Shown here in pieces: positions 37,621 to 46,765 of a stretch of 64,000 bases of DNA. The stretch's first letter is position 1. Each line of letters opens with the position of its first letter. The position numbers and the translations under genes are program-made. This DNA is from Methylocystis sp. (GTDB lineage Bacteria > Pseudomonadota > Alphaproteobacteria > Rhizobiales > Beijerinckiaceae). The notes beneath the pieces were generated by a model. The model did no database searches. It was not told the origin of the DNA and saw nothing but the letters and a program-made list of their open reading frames with translations. The stretch covers positions 95,382 to 159,381 of the forward strand of contig JADCCX010000024.1 of assembly GCA_020252485.1 (NCBI GenBank), in the 5' to 3' direction.

Positions 37621-37656
37621 CGAACCGGATTTCCCACAGCTTCACGCGAGGGGCCT

Positions 37657-40521
37657 TCACTCGGCCAGAACGCGGGTCGCCGGGAAAGTCACCTCCACGA
37701 GCGTGCCCCTGCCCGGTTCGCTCTCGATGGCGAAACCGGCCCGGTTCGCCTCGACCAGCGCCTTCGTCAATGGCAGGCCAAGCCCGGTGCCGCCCGAGGC
37801 GCGCGGTCCCGGGATCTGCCGGAACGGCTCAAGCGCACGCCGCACGTCGTCCGGTCCCATGCCGATGCCGGTGTCGCGCACGCGGATGATCACTTCGCCG
37901 CGGTCGGTGAGCGTCGTCGATGCCACGACCTGGCCGCCCGCTTCCGTGAATTTCGCCGCATTGGACAGCAGGTTGAGCAGGATCTGACGGACCGATCGCT
38001 CATCGGCAACCACCGGCGGCATATGCGAGGCCAGTTGCGAGCGGACGATGACCCGGCCGGCATTCGCCTGCGGCTGAATCATGCCGACGCAGGCCGCGAC
38101 CAGCGCATTGACATCGACGCTGGCGAAAGTGAGGTCCAGCCTTCCCGATGCGACCTTGGCAAGATCGAGAAGGTCATTAACCAGCGAAATGATATGCGCG
38201 CCCGAGGCGTTGATGTCCCGCGCATATTGCTTGTAGCGCTCATTGCCGATCGGCCCGAAATCCTCGTTCAACATAACCTGCGAGAAGCCGATCACCGCAT
38301 TGAGCGGCGTGCGGATCTCATGGCTGATCCTGGTGAGGAAATCGGTCTTGTTGGCGTTCGAATCCTCGGCGGCCCGCTTGGCGTCGAGCAGATCCGCCTC
38401 CACCTTCTTCCAATGCGTGACATCGCGCAGGACGGCGCAGAATTTTTGCCGCTCCATGCTGTCGCCGATCCGGCCGATGGTCATGAACAGCGGAATGGCG
38501 CCGCCGTTGCGCTCGCGGCCTTTCACGTCGCGCCCATCGTTCATGATCGAGTGGACGCCGTTGCTCTTCAGGCCTTCCAGATAGTCGAGCGCCGCCAGAT
38601 GGCTTTCCGGCTCGAGCAGAACGGTCAGATTCTCGCCGGCGATCTCATTCTGATCGAAACCGAACAGCGCTTCGGCCGAACGGTTGAGGCTGAGAATGCG
38701 GCCCAGGCCGTCCAGCAGGATCACGCCATCCGTCGCGGTATCCAGCACCGAACGCAGTTCGCCGAGTTCGGACCGCGCCACCAGCAGATCGAGTTCGAGG
38801 GCCCGGCTTTGCGCCGCTTGGGCCATGTCGGGGCGCTTGCGCAGGAAAAGCATGGTTGCAGGCAGTTCATCGATCGTTGTTGCCTGGATCGTGGCTTCCA
38901 CCGGCAGACGCTCGCCATTGCGCAGGAGCATCGTCAGCTGCGTGACATCCATGCCTGTCTCTATCAGGCGGGCATCGAACAGCCTGTCCACCCCGCCTTC
39001 GTCAAGGAAGGCCTCCAGGGTGTCGTGCCCGGTCATGTCGAGAAAGGACCGATTGACGAAGCTCGGCTTGCCTTCCTGGAGGATCAGCAGGCCAATCGGA
39101 AGGCGCTCCAGCGCCGCGAGCGGAACCGCATTGGCATTTTCGGGCTTCGGCCGCGGATTGCGGCGCGCCTGAAGCTCCTCGAAAGGAACGACGGGATTGG
39201 CCTGGGCGTTGCCCCGCCGGACCGGTTCTTGCGCCGTTTCGGCGGTCCTGACGCCGGTGCGGTTGATCAGGTCCTGTTTCAGGATCTCCAGCGGACGAAC
39301 GCCGCGCCGGGCCGCGGCGTCGATCGGCGTCGCGGCGGCCTCCTGCTCCTTGCCCGTGAGGGCGGCCAGCGATCTGGCGATCTCGCGAAAGGTTTCGCGT
39401 TCCGTGCTGGTGAGGAGGGATTGGCTTGCCGTCGGCTCCAATGGCGCCATGGCCCGTCGATCCGAAGCCGGGGACGCGGGGGGCGGGGCGGCCGCTCCGG
39501 CCTTTATGTTCTTCTCCACTGGCGCAACCTCGGCGGCGGCGTCCAACGGAGGCGGCTGGGGCGGTGCGGAAGCCGCCTCCTGATCGAGAATGCGACGGAC
39601 CGCCGGCCCGAAGCGATCCTCCGGCGCATCGATAGGGAAGGGTGTTTCACGGCCGAGGGCGCCTTGTGCGGTGCTGCCGTCAGCGACCGCGCGTTCGACC
39701 CGGGCGATGCCATAGCCGCGGAAGCCGGCGAAGCGGCCGTTCTCGGTCACCGGCACACCAGCCATCTCGACCGGCACCAATAGCCGGCCTCCCGCCACCG
39801 GCCAGAGCGCAGGCGCTGCTGTCCAGGTCGCCTGCTGGCGCAACCGTTCGGCGATGCCATCGGCCTCCCTGATCCCGATACGGTCGACCGCCGCCTCCCA
39901 ATCCGAACCGATCAGCAAGGCATGGGCGGGGCCTACCGCCTCCACGAGTTCGCGCGAGAGATGGACGAACTGACCGCTGGCATCCGTCTGCCAGACGAAG
40001 CGCAGCGGCGAACGCTCCTCCTGGGGGCGCGCCATCCAGCCCGGCTCCACATCGCCAGCCGGCGCCGGCTTCAGGGTTTTCGGCTCGGCAATCGGGGCAG
40101 GATCGGCTGCAACCGCAGCCGCAGGGCGCTTTTGCTCGTCCGGTTCCCGCATCAGCGCCAGGCTGCGCGCGGGCGCTCCTATCGCCACAGCGAGAAGGCC
40201 GAAGCCGCCCCGCGAGAGCGGGACATGCCGGCAAAGGCAGGTGTGGATGCTGGCGGCGGGGCCCTGTCCGATCGACAATTGCTGCACCCGCACCGGTTCG
40301 CGATCGGGATGGGGCCGCTCCAGCATGGCTGCAAAGCCTCGGAATGCCGAGGGATTGACCTGAGGAGCGCCATTCCCGGCTGCGCCGCCGGCAGCCGCAG
40401 CCGCATCCGAACGCCACAGCAACCGCTCGCCTTCGCCCGACCACAGCCAAGCCTTGCCGGAATCGGGATCCAGCGGAAAGTCGCCCAGCGATGTCACCAG
40501 AACGCTGATGGCGTCGGTCAC
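37657..40521 (-). CDS. PAS sensor histidine kinase (PdhS/PleC/DivJ-like)
   Basis: 954 residues with no clear membrane segment. The N-terminal half includes a PAS-like region (about 175-270) and a long Ala/Pro-rich, probably disordered linker. Two PAS domains follow (about 485-580 and 600-715). The dimerisation domain has the phosphorylated H734 (ISHEIRTPLNAVIGF), and the catalytic domain has N850/N854, DTGIGM at about 883 and GTGLGLPL. The H-box with NEDFGPIGNERYKQYARDI matches DivK-interacting kinases of the PleC/DivJ/PdhS group, which set cell-cycle and polarity in alphaproteobacteria. Brucella PdhS is likewise cytosolic. No response regulator is adjacent. Confidence 0.85.
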   Translation of the reverse strand: MTDAISVLVTSLGDFPLDPDSGKAWLWSGEGERLLWRSDAAAAAGGAAGNGAPQVNPSAFRGFAAMLERPHPDREPVRVQQLSIGQGPAASIHTCLCRHVPLSRGGFGLLAVAIGAPARSLALMREPDEQKRPAAAVAADPAPIAEPKTLKPAPAGDVEPGWMARPQEERSPLRFVWQTDASGQFVHLSRELVEAVGPAHALLIGSDWEAAVDRIGIREADGIAERLRQQATWTAAPALWPVAGGRLLVPVEMAGVPVTENGRFAGFRGYGIARVERAVADGSTAQGALGRETPFPIDAPEDRFGPAVRRILDQEAASAPPQPPPLDAAAEVAPVEKNIKAGAAAPPPASPASDRRAMAPLEPTASQSLLTSTERETFREIARSLAALTGKEQEAAATPIDAAARRGVRPLEILKQDLINRTGVRTAETAQEPVRRGNAQANPVVPFEELQARRNPRPKPENANAVPLAALERLPIGLLILQEGKPSFVNRSFLDMTGHDTLEAFLDEGGVDRLFDARLIETGMDVTQLTMLLRNGERLPVEATIQATTIDELPATMLFLRKRPDMAQAAQSRALELDLLVARSELGELRSVLDTATDGVILLDGLGRILSLNRSAEALFGFDQNEIAGENLTVLLEPESHLAALDYLEGLKSNGVHSIMNDGRDVKGRERNGGAIPLFMTIGRIGDSMERQKFCAVLRDVTHWKKVEADLLDAKRAAEDSNANKTDFLTRISHEIRTPLNAVIGFSQVMLNEDFGPIGNERYKQYARDINASGAHIISLVNDLLDLAKVASGRLDLTFASVDVNALVAACVGMIQPQANAGRVIVRSQLASHMPPVVADERSVRQILLNLLSNAAKFTEAGGQVVASTTLTDRGEVIIRVRDTGIGMGPDDVRRALEPFRQIPGPRASGGTGLGLPLTKALVEANRAGFAIESEPGRGTLVEVTFPATRVLAE

Positions 40522-40682
40522 GGCTCATGCTTTCTTTGGGCAGCGAGGGGCCGGCCCTTATGGCTAACGAAATATGAATATATCCGTTCGAATGCTCTTT
40601 GAAAGCATCCCTTGGGTGGTCATCCGCTTTGCTTGCCGTTATTGTTAATCGAGCCGGGGCTGGACCGGCGTGGGAGGACAAG

Positions 40683-41054
40683 ATGGTCGATCCGTTCAAG
40701 GCGCCGAAATTCGAGGTTCCCGAAGAGATGCGTGATTTCGCCAACAAGAGCGTCGAGCAGGCCAAGCGCGCCTTCGACAGCTTCATGGGGGCGACGCAGG
40801 AAGCCGCAGCCAACCTCAAGGGTTCGGCGGAGACGATGCAGCGCAATGCCGCCGATGCCACGCATCAGGTCGTCGGCTATGCGGAGCAAAACGTGAAGGC
40901 GGCCTTCGAGCATGCCCAGGCGCTGGTCAAGGCCAAGGGATTCGACGAGGTCATGGCCCTGCAGACGGAGTATCTGCGCAACCAGATGGCTGCGATGCAG
41001 GATCAGGTGAAGGCCATGGGCAAGGTCGTCCAGGACGCCGCCAAGCCGAAATGA
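40683..41054 (+). CDS. Phasin family protein
   Basis: 123 residues from the ATG at 40683 (GGAGG upstream). FEVPEEMRDFANKSVEQAKRAFDSFM at the start (shown in parts: PEEMRDFANKSVEQAKRAF) and a long amphipathic helical body with LQTEYLRNQMAAMQDQVKAMG are typical of Phasin_2. Phasins coat polyhydroxyalkanoate granules; in rhizobia some members also act elsewhere. No PHA synthase gene is nearby. Monocistronic. Confidence 0.9.
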   Translation: MVDPFKAPKFEVPEEMRDFANKSVEQAKRAFDSFMGATQEAAANLKGSAETMQRNAADATHQVVGYAEQNVKAAFEHAQALVKAKGFDEVMALQTEYLRNQMAAMQDQVKAMGKVVQDAAKPK

Positions 41055-41151
41055 CCATCGTTCCGTCGGGAAGGGCCGTCCCGCCAAACGCCCTGGTGTG
41101 ATAAGCCGCCAGCCCTTCCCGTGTCGGCCGTTCTTGTGAGTGCACGTCCCG

Positions 41152-42144
41152 ATGTCTGGATTCGATCTGGCAATCGCCAATCTGCTGTCGCCGATGGTGC
41201 TGTTCTTCGCCCTCGGGCTCGGCGCGTCGCTGGCGCGCTCGGATCTCTCCGTTCCTGAAGCCGTCGCCAAATTTCTGGCGCTCTATCTGATGATGGCGAT
41301 CGGCTTCAAAGGCGGTGTGGCCGTGGCCAGGAGCGGCATCGATGCGCGGCTGCTGGGCGTGATGCTGGCGGGAATCCTGTTGTCCGCAGTGATCCCGCTG
41401 ATCGGATTCACGCTGCTGCGCTTGTCCACCCGTCTCTCTGTGGTCGATGCAGCGGCGGTCTCGGCGCATTACGGCTCGATCTCGATCGTCACCTTCGTCG
41501 CCGCGACGCAGACGCTGATCACGCTTGATCTTCCCTTCGAAGGTTATCTCGTGGCCGTGGCGGCGGTGATGGAGACGCCCGCGATTCTCACGGCTCTCGT
41601 GCTGGCGCGCCGCGCCGCCGGCGGACCGGAGAGGCGGCAGGGCGAACCGCAGGACTTCGGGTCGCTGATTCGCGAAATCGGGCTCAATGGCTCTGTGGTC
41701 ATGCTGCTTGGTTCGTTCGTCATCGGCTGGATCACCGGCGATCGCGGCATGAAGGCCGTCGAACCCTTCGTGGGCCAGCTCTTCTTCGGCATGATCTGCC
41801 TGTTCCTGCTCGATATGGGGCTGATCGCCGGGCGCGGCATGCGCGAGGGCCTCAAGGCGCTTTCCTGGCCGGCCATCGCCTTCGGGCTCTACATGCCGCT
41901 GATTTCGGCGGCGCTGGCGGCGCTCGCCTGCCTTGCGCTCGGCCTTTCGGCCGGGGGAACGGCGCTGATGATCACGCTCGCCGCATCCGCCTCCTATATC
42001 GCCGTTCCGGCGGCGATGCGGCTCGCCTTGCCGGAAGCGAAGCCGTCGATCTACCTGACGCTGTCGCTTGGCGTCACATTTCCCTTCAACCTCGCGCTGG
42101 GCATTCCCTTCTATGTCTGGCTGGCGACGCTGATCAAAGGTTAG
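41152..42144 (+). CDS. SbtA-type sodium-dependent bicarbonate transporter
   Basis: 330 residues from the ATG at 41152; a GTG four codons upstream is possible. About ten membrane helices occur in two inverted halves of five. The helices open with LLSPMVLFFALGLGASLARSDL, with YLMMAIGFKGGVAVA and AHYGSISIVTFVAATQTL in the first half and MISLLD-like FGMICLFLLDMGL in the second, matching the SbtA family (PF05982). In cyanobacteria SbtA is a Na+/HCO3- symporter. The next genes, an SbtB-like PII protein and a beta carbonic anhydrase, support that role. Confidence 0.87.
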   Translation: MSGFDLAIANLLSPMVLFFALGLGASLARSDLSVPEAVAKFLALYLMMAIGFKGGVAVARSGIDARLLGVMLAGILLSAVIPLIGFTLLRLSTRLSVVDAAAVSAHYGSISIVTFVAATQTLITLDLPFEGYLVAVAAVMETPAILTALVLARRAAGGPERRQGEPQDFGSLIREIGLNGSVVMLLGSFVIGWITGDRGMKAVEPFVGQLFFGMICLFLLDMGLIAGRGMREGLKALSWPAIAFGLYMPLISAALAALACLALGLSAGGTALMITLAASASYIAVPAAMRLALPEAKPSIYLTLSLGVTFPFNLALGIPFYVWLATLIKG

Positions 42145-42147
42145 GCA

Positions 42148-42459
42148 GTGCAGACATTCACGAAGAAACGGATCGCCATCGTCATCGAGCAGCCGGCGCT
42201 CAACCGCGTGCTGGAGAAGCTCGATCAACTCGCCGTCACCGGCTACACGGTCTACCCCGTCATCGCCGGAAGAGGGCGCGAGGGCTCGTGGCGGGCTGAT
42301 GGCATGGTGTCGGATGCAGGCCGGATGGTGAGCGTCGTCTGCGTCTGCGATCCGGCCAAGGTGGATACCATCGTGGAGCCCATCTTCAAGATCGTCTCGC
42401 GGCAGGTGGGCATCATCACCATTTCCGACTGCGAAGTGATCCGTCCCGATCATTTTTGA
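42148..42459 (+). CDS. SbtB-like PII signalling protein
   Basis: 103 residues from a GTG at 42148, three bases after sbtA stops. The sequence fits the ferredoxin-like PII fold: KKRIAIVIEQPALNRVLEKLDQLAVTGYTVYPV, a loop with GRGREGSWRA, then VVCVCDPAKVDTIVEPIFKIV (shown in parts). Cyanobacterial SbtB senses cAMP/AMP/ATP and binds SbtA. The C-terminal CGPxGC redox hairpin of some cyanobacterial SbtBs is absent; the protein ends in CEVIRPDHF. Tight coupling with sbtA suggests it gates transport. Confidence 0.83.
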   Translation: MQTFTKKRIAIVIEQPALNRVLEKLDQLAVTGYTVYPVIAGRGREGSWRADGMVSDAGRMVSVVCVCDPAKVDTIVEPIFKIVSRQVGIITISDCEVIRPDHF

Positions 42460-42566
42460 CAGGTGCAAAGCGGAGGGAGACTCCATAATGTGCTTGAGGT
42501 TTAAGGCGGATCGTTCCCTTCGCAAGGGCGCGGGGACAGGTGCGCCGACCGCTTCGGGAGTACAGA

Positions 42567-42614
42567 TTCGCCCATGTCTTCAACTTCGCCCAATTCTTCA
42601 ACTTCGCCCATGTC
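42567..42614 (+). repeat. 18-base tandem repeat spanning the carbonic anhydrase start
   Basis: Two units (42579-42596, 42597-42614), TTCAACTTCGCCCAATTC and TTCAACTTCGCCCATGTC, follow a partial unit (42567-42578). Because the partial and the second full unit both contain CGCCCATGTCT, the start-codon context is duplicated 36 bases apart. The repeat adds the Ser/Thr/Pro N-terminal stretch STSPNSSTSP. Confidence 0.8.
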
Positions 42615-43317
42615 TGTAACGCCGACGTTCCCCACCCAGCTTGTCGAAGGCTACAAGGCGTTCCTGAGCGAGCGGCTCCCGAAGGAGCAGAGCCGTTTCG
42701 AGGAGCTGGCGCGCACCGGCCAGAATCCCGACGTGATGATCATCGGCTGCTGCGACAGCCGCGTCTCGCCCGAAGTCATCTTCAACGCAAGGCCGGGCGA
42801 GGTTTTCGTCGTCAGGAACGTGGCCAATCTCGTGCCTCCCTTCACGCCTGACGGCGAATTGCACGGCACCTCCGCCGCGCTCGAATATGCCGTCCAGGCC
42901 CTCAAGGTGAAGCATATCGTGGTGATGGGGCACGCCCGCTGCGGCGGCATCAGGGCCTTCGCCGACGATGAACAGGGGCCGCTCTCGCCGGGCGATTTCA
43001 TCGGCCGCTGGATCACCTTGCTCAAGCCGGCGGCGGAGAAAACCGGCGGGCGGGGCGCCAGCGAGGCGCTGACCGTCTTCATCGAGCGGCTGGCGCTGGC
43101 CGGCGTGCAATCCTCGCTCGCCAATCTGCGCGGCTTCCCCTGCGTGAAGATTCTTGAAGAGAAGGGTCGCCTGCAATTGCACGGCGCCTATTTCGATGTC
43201 GCCACCGGCGTTCTGATGGTGATGGACCCCGAAACCGGGCAGTTCGCTCCCGCCGTACGGCGGATGCCGAAGCGCGTGTCGATGATCCGCTGCGTCGGCG
43301 AGCCGGACGCGGCCTGA
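42574..43317 (+). CDS. Beta-class carbonic anhydrase
   Basis: 247 residues from the ATG at 42574, or 235 from the ATG at 42610; the tandem repeat makes the start ambiguous. Zinc ligands are C59, H120 and C123 (GCCDSRVSPE and GHARCGG); the Asp-Arg dyad after C59 is intact. The later FIERLALAGVQSSLANLRGFP segment (in part) is the standard C-terminal region. It interconverts CO2 and HCO3-, fitting the upstream SbtA/SbtB pair, from which it is separated by 114 bases. Confidence 0.93.
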   Translation: MSSTSPNSSTSPMSVTPTFPTQLVEGYKAFLSERLPKEQSRFEELARTGQNPDVMIIGCCDSRVSPEVIFNARPGEVFVVRNVANLVPPFTPDGELHGTSAALEYAVQALKVKHIVVMGHARCGGIRAFADDEQGPLSPGDFIGRWITLLKPAAEKTGGRGASEALTVFIERLALAGVQSSLANLRGFPCVKILEEKGRLQLHGAYFDVATGVLMVMDPETGQFAPAVRRMPKRVSMIRCVGEPDAA

Positions 43318-43433
43318 ACCTCAACTCACCTGTGACGCTCTGACGCAATCCGCCGAATCGCATTGGTGATCGGCTGAATTCCGTGTAAGCGCGAAAAGTC
43401 ACTGTTTTCACCTCATGTCGTGGAGCCAAGCCC

Positions 43434-44729
43434 ATGTCCACCGCTGTGCAAGCGCCGCTCTCCAACAGCTTCTTCGGGGCCACCCTCGCGGATCGTGATC
43501 CCGAAATCGCCAATGCCGTGACGCTGGAGCTCGGCCGGCAGCGCGACGAGATCGAGCTTATCGCCTCGGAGAACATCGTCTCCCGCGCCGTGCTGGAGGC
43601 GCAGGGCTCGGTGATGACGAACAAATACGCAGAAGGCTATCCGGGCCGGCGCTATTATGGCGGCTGCCAGTTCGTCGACATCGCCGAGAAGCTGGCCATC
43701 GAGCGGGCCTGCCGCTTGTTCGATTGCGGCTTCGCCAATGTCCAGCCCAATTCCGGCAGCCAGGCCAACCAGGGCGTGTTTCTGGCGCTGATGCAGCCGG
43801 GCGACACCTTCATGGGTCTTGATCTGGCGGCGGGCGGCCACCTCACCCATGGCGCCGCGCCTAACATGAGCGGCAAGTGGTTCAAGCCCGTCCATTACAC
43901 GGTGCGCGAGCATGATCACCTGATCGACATGGACGAAGTGCGCCGTATCGCGATCGAGAACCGGCCGAAGATCATCATTGCCGGGGGCTCGGGCTATTCG
44001 CGGATGTGGGATTTCGCGGCGTTCCGCGAGATCGCTGATGAAGTCGGAGCCTGTTTCCTGGTGGATATGGCGCATTTCGCCGGCCTTGTGGCGGGCGGCG
44101 CGCATCCCTCGCCGTTTCCGCACGCCCATGTGGTCACGACGACGACGCATAAGACCTTGCGTGGGCCGCGTGGCGGCATGGTGCTGACGAATGACGAGGC
44201 CATCGCCAAGAAGATCAATTCGGCGATTTTCCCCGGCCTGCAGGGCGGCCCGCTCATGCATGTCATCGCGGCCAAGGCCGTGGCTTTCGGCGAGGCGCTG
44301 ACGCCGGAGTTCAAGCTCTACGCCCGCGCCGTCGTCGAGAACGCCAGGGCGCTGGCGCAAACGCTGAAGGCAGCCGGCTTCGCCATCGTGGCCGGCGGCA
44401 CCGACAATCATCTGATGCTCGTTGATCTGCGCCCCAAGGGCCTGAACGGCAAGGCCGCAGAGCAGGCTTTGGGCCGGGCGCATATCACCTGCAACAAGAA
44501 CGGCGTGCCTTTCGACACCGAGAAGCCGACGATCACTTCCGGCATCCGTCTCGGATCGCCGGCCGCCACCTCGCGCGGCTTCGGCGTGGCCGAATTCAAG
44601 CGCGTGGGCGAATTGATCACCGAAGTGCTCGATGGACTCGCGAAGAATGGCGAGGCCGGGAATGCGGCAGTGGAAGAGGCGGTGAAGGCCAAGGTGCATG
44701 CGCTGACCAGGCGGTTTCCGATCTATTGA
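43434..44729 (+). CDS. glyA: Serine hydroxymethyltransferase
   Basis: 431 residues. PLP-dependent conversion of serine and tetrahydrofolate to glycine and methylene-THF. The PLP lysine is K240 in [13 protein letters not shown]; the N-terminal [20 protein letters not shown] and [14 protein letters not shown] motifs are diagnostic. It lies 116 bases after the carbonic anhydrase gene and 129 before the OtnK-like gene. The start at ATG 43434 is supported by the usual length and a GGAG upstream. Confidence 0.97.
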   Translation: MSTAVQAPLSNSFFGATLADRDPEIANAVTLELGRQRDEIELIASENIVSRAVLEAQGSVMTNKYAEGYPGRRYYGGCQFVDIAEKLAIERACRLFDCGFANVQPNSGSQANQGVFLALMQPGDTFMGLDLAAGGHLTHGAAPNMSGKWFKPVHYTVREHDHLIDMDEVRRIAIENRPKIIIAGGSGYSRMWDFAAFREIADEVGACFLVDMAHFAGLVAGGAHPSPFPHAHVVTTTTHKTLRGPRGGMVLTNDEAIAKKINSAIFPGLQGGPLMHVIAAKAVAFGEALTPEFKLYARAVVENARALAQTLKAAGFAIVAGGTDNHLMLVDLRPKGLNGKAAEQALGRAHITCNKNGVPFDTEKPTITSGIRLGSPAATSRGFGVAEFKRVGELITEVLDGLAKNGEAGNAAVEEAVKAKVHALTRRFPIY

Positions 44730-44858
44730 GGCTCCTGCCAGTTCGCAGACGCCGGTCCGGCGGCGCTTTTCGGCGGTTGTGTCACAGCAATCGATGGGCT
44801 CCCCTTGAGATCGCGGCCTGCGGGCCTCAGTATCGCAACAACAGGGCACGGCTGAATC

Positions 44859-46115
44859 ATGCTGCTTGGATGCATCGCTGACGATTTCACGGGAGCCAGC
44901 GATCTCGCCAATACGCTGGCGAAAGGCGGCATGGCGACCACGCAATTCGTCGGCGTTCCCGCCCATGCCGCAGCAGCGGAATGCGAAGCCGGCGTGATCT
45001 CCCTGAAGAGCCGCACCATCCCGCCTGACGATGCCGTGCGGCAATCGCTGCAGGCGCTGGATTGGCTGCAGGCGCAAGGCTGCCGCCAGATCCTCTTCAA
45101 ATATTGCTCCACCTTCGATTCGACGCCGAAAGGCAACATCGGCCCCGTCGCTGAAGCGCTGCTGAAGCGGCTCGGCGGCGTCGCGGTTGTCTGCCCGGTA
45201 TTCCCGGCAACCGGAAGAACCTTGTTCAATGGCCACCTCTTCGTGAACGGCCAGCTCCTCTCAGACACCGGCATGCGCGATCATCCGCTGACGCCGATGA
45301 CCGATCCCGACATCCGCCGCTGGCTGCGGCTGCAGACGAAGGGCGAGGTGGGGGCTGTGCCCTATGCGGTGGTGCGACAGGGCGCCGAGGCCATCCGCAC
45401 CGCTCTGGCCCGCGAAGGCGCCAGCGGACGCCGCCTCGTCGTGACGGATGCTATCGCCGACGAGGATCTGATAGCGATCGGCGCGGCGGTCGATGATCAG
45501 CCGCTCATCACGGGAGGGTCTGGCATCGCTCTTGGATTGCCGGCTAATTACAAGATCGCGAATCTCCTCTCGGGCCGGGGAACAGAATTCACGGGTTCGG
45601 CAGGCAAGGCGGCCGCCCTTTCCGGATCCTGTTCGACGCAGTCGTTGGCCCAGGTCGAGGCCTTCGCCAAACGCCATCCCGTGCTCGGCCTGCTGCCGGA
45701 TGCCGTGATGGATGGCAGCATGGATGTCGATCGCGCGTTGCAATGGATGATGGATCGCATCGACACGATGCCGATGGTCTATTCCTCGGCTTATCCAAAA
45801 AGCGTCAAGGCCGCGCAAGCCAAATTTGGTCAGGCTGTTCTGGCCGAGGCATTCGAAACATTCCTTGGCCGGCTGGCTGTCAGGCTCGTGGACGCAGGCG
45901 TCACGCGTCTGGTGATCGGCGGAGGCGAAACATCGGGCGCGGTGGTGACGGCGCTTGGCGCCAAAGCCTTCATGATCGGACCCGAAATCGATCCGGGCGT
46001 GCCGGCCCTCGCGATCGCCGGAAGCCCCGTCCGCATCGCGCTCAAATCCGGCAATTTCGGCAGCCTCGATTTTTACGAGAAAGCCGCCCGCGTCCTGGCG
46101 GGAGCGCAGGCATGA
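44859..46115 (+). CDS. otnK: 3-oxo-tetronate 4-kinase (OtnK-like, four-carbon acid sugar kinase)
   Basis: 418 residues with the two-domain four-carbon acid sugar kinase architecture (former DUF1537). The N-terminal signature is LGCIADDFTGASDLANTLAKGG; a central PVFPATGRTLFNGHLFVNG and C-terminal VIGGGETSGAVVTALG follow. Characterised OtnK phosphorylates 3-oxo-tetronate made from D-erythronate or L-threonate. The next gene is the matching aldolase. Its last four bases overlap otnC (ATGA). Confidence 0.88.
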   Translation: MLLGCIADDFTGASDLANTLAKGGMATTQFVGVPAHAAAAECEAGVISLKSRTIPPDDAVRQSLQALDWLQAQGCRQILFKYCSTFDSTPKGNIGPVAEALLKRLGGVAVVCPVFPATGRTLFNGHLFVNGQLLSDTGMRDHPLTPMTDPDIRRWLRLQTKGEVGAVPYAVVRQGAEAIRTALAREGASGRRLVVTDAIADEDLIAIGAAVDDQPLITGGSGIALGLPANYKIANLLSGRGTEFTGSAGKAAALSGSCSTQSLAQVEAFAKRHPVLGLLPDAVMDGSMDVDRALQWMMDRIDTMPMVYSSAYPKSVKAAQAKFGQAVLAEAFETFLGRLAVRLVDAGVTRLVIGGGETSGAVVTALGAKAFMIGPEIDPGVPALAIAGSPVRIALKSGNFGSLDFYEKAARVLAGAQA

Positions 46116-46765
46116 GCTGCGAAGCGCAGGCCCGGGAAGCGCAGGCCCGGCAGGACATCGTGCGGCTTGGCAAATCCCTGTTCGACCGCGGGCTGACGCC
46201 GGGCTCATCCGGCAATCTGTCGGTGCGGCTTGACGACGGCTACCTGTTCACGCCGACCAACAGCTGCCTTGGCTTTCTGCAGGCGGATCGCCTGAGCAAA
46301 CTTGATGCGAAGGGCGCCCATATTTCAGGAGATAAGCCGACGAAAGAACAGCCATTGCACTTCGCCTTCTATGAGGCGCGTCCGCAGGCCATGGCCGTCG
46401 CGCATCTTCATTCAACCTATGCGACGCTGTTGTCCTGCCTCGCCGATACCGATCCGGAGAACGCCCTCGCACCCATCACACCCTATGCGGTGATGCGTGT
46501 CGGGTGCGTCCCGCTTGTTCCTTATACCATGCCCGGCGATAGCGCTGTGGCGGCGCTGATCTTGCGGAAGGCGCCCCAGCATCCGGCGGTGCTGCTGGCC
46601 AATCATGGTCCCGTGGTCGCGGGGGCGAGCCTTGAGACTGCCGTGTTCGCGTTGGAGGAACTGGAGGAAACAGCGCGCCTGCTCGTCCTGGCGCGCGGCA
46701 TGAATATTCGCCAGCTGACAGAGGAACAGGTCGCCGGGTTGCAGAGAAGCTTCCCGCTGCGATGA
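46112..46765 (+). CDS. otnC: 3-oxo-tetronate 4-phosphate decarboxylase (OtnC-like, class II aldolase)
   Basis: 217 residues. The class II aldolase/adducin fold is shown by TPGSSGNLSVRLDDG, the metal-binding AVAHLHSTYATLLSCL, and the later His in LLANHGPVVAG. In the tetronate pathways OtnC decarboxylates 3-oxo-tetronate 4-phosphate to dihydroxyacetone phosphate. Translationally coupled at both ends, with otnK (four-base overlap) and the MFS transporter (ATGA). Confidence 0.88.
   Translation: MSCEAQAREAQARQDIVRLGKSLFDRGLTPGSSGNLSVRLDDGYLFTPTNSCLGFLQADRLSKLDAKGAHISGDKPTKEQPLHFAFYEARPQAMAVAHLHSTYATLLSCLADTDPENALAPITPYAVMRVGCVPLVPYTMPGDSAVAALILRKAPQHPAVLLANHGPVVAGASLETAVFALEELEETARLLVLARGMNIRQLTEEQVAGLQRSFPLR

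Noticed and set aside
38023..39783. A 586-codon plus-strand frame inside the sensor kinase
   Set aside because: Antisense shadow of the kinase coding strand; the opposite strand has clear PAS and histidine-kinase motifs and the plus frame has none.
45743..46111. N-terminal extension of the OtnC-like gene to 45743
   Set aside because: The extension reads the OtnK region out of frame. The ATG at 46112 gives the typical ATGA overlap and the family N-terminus.
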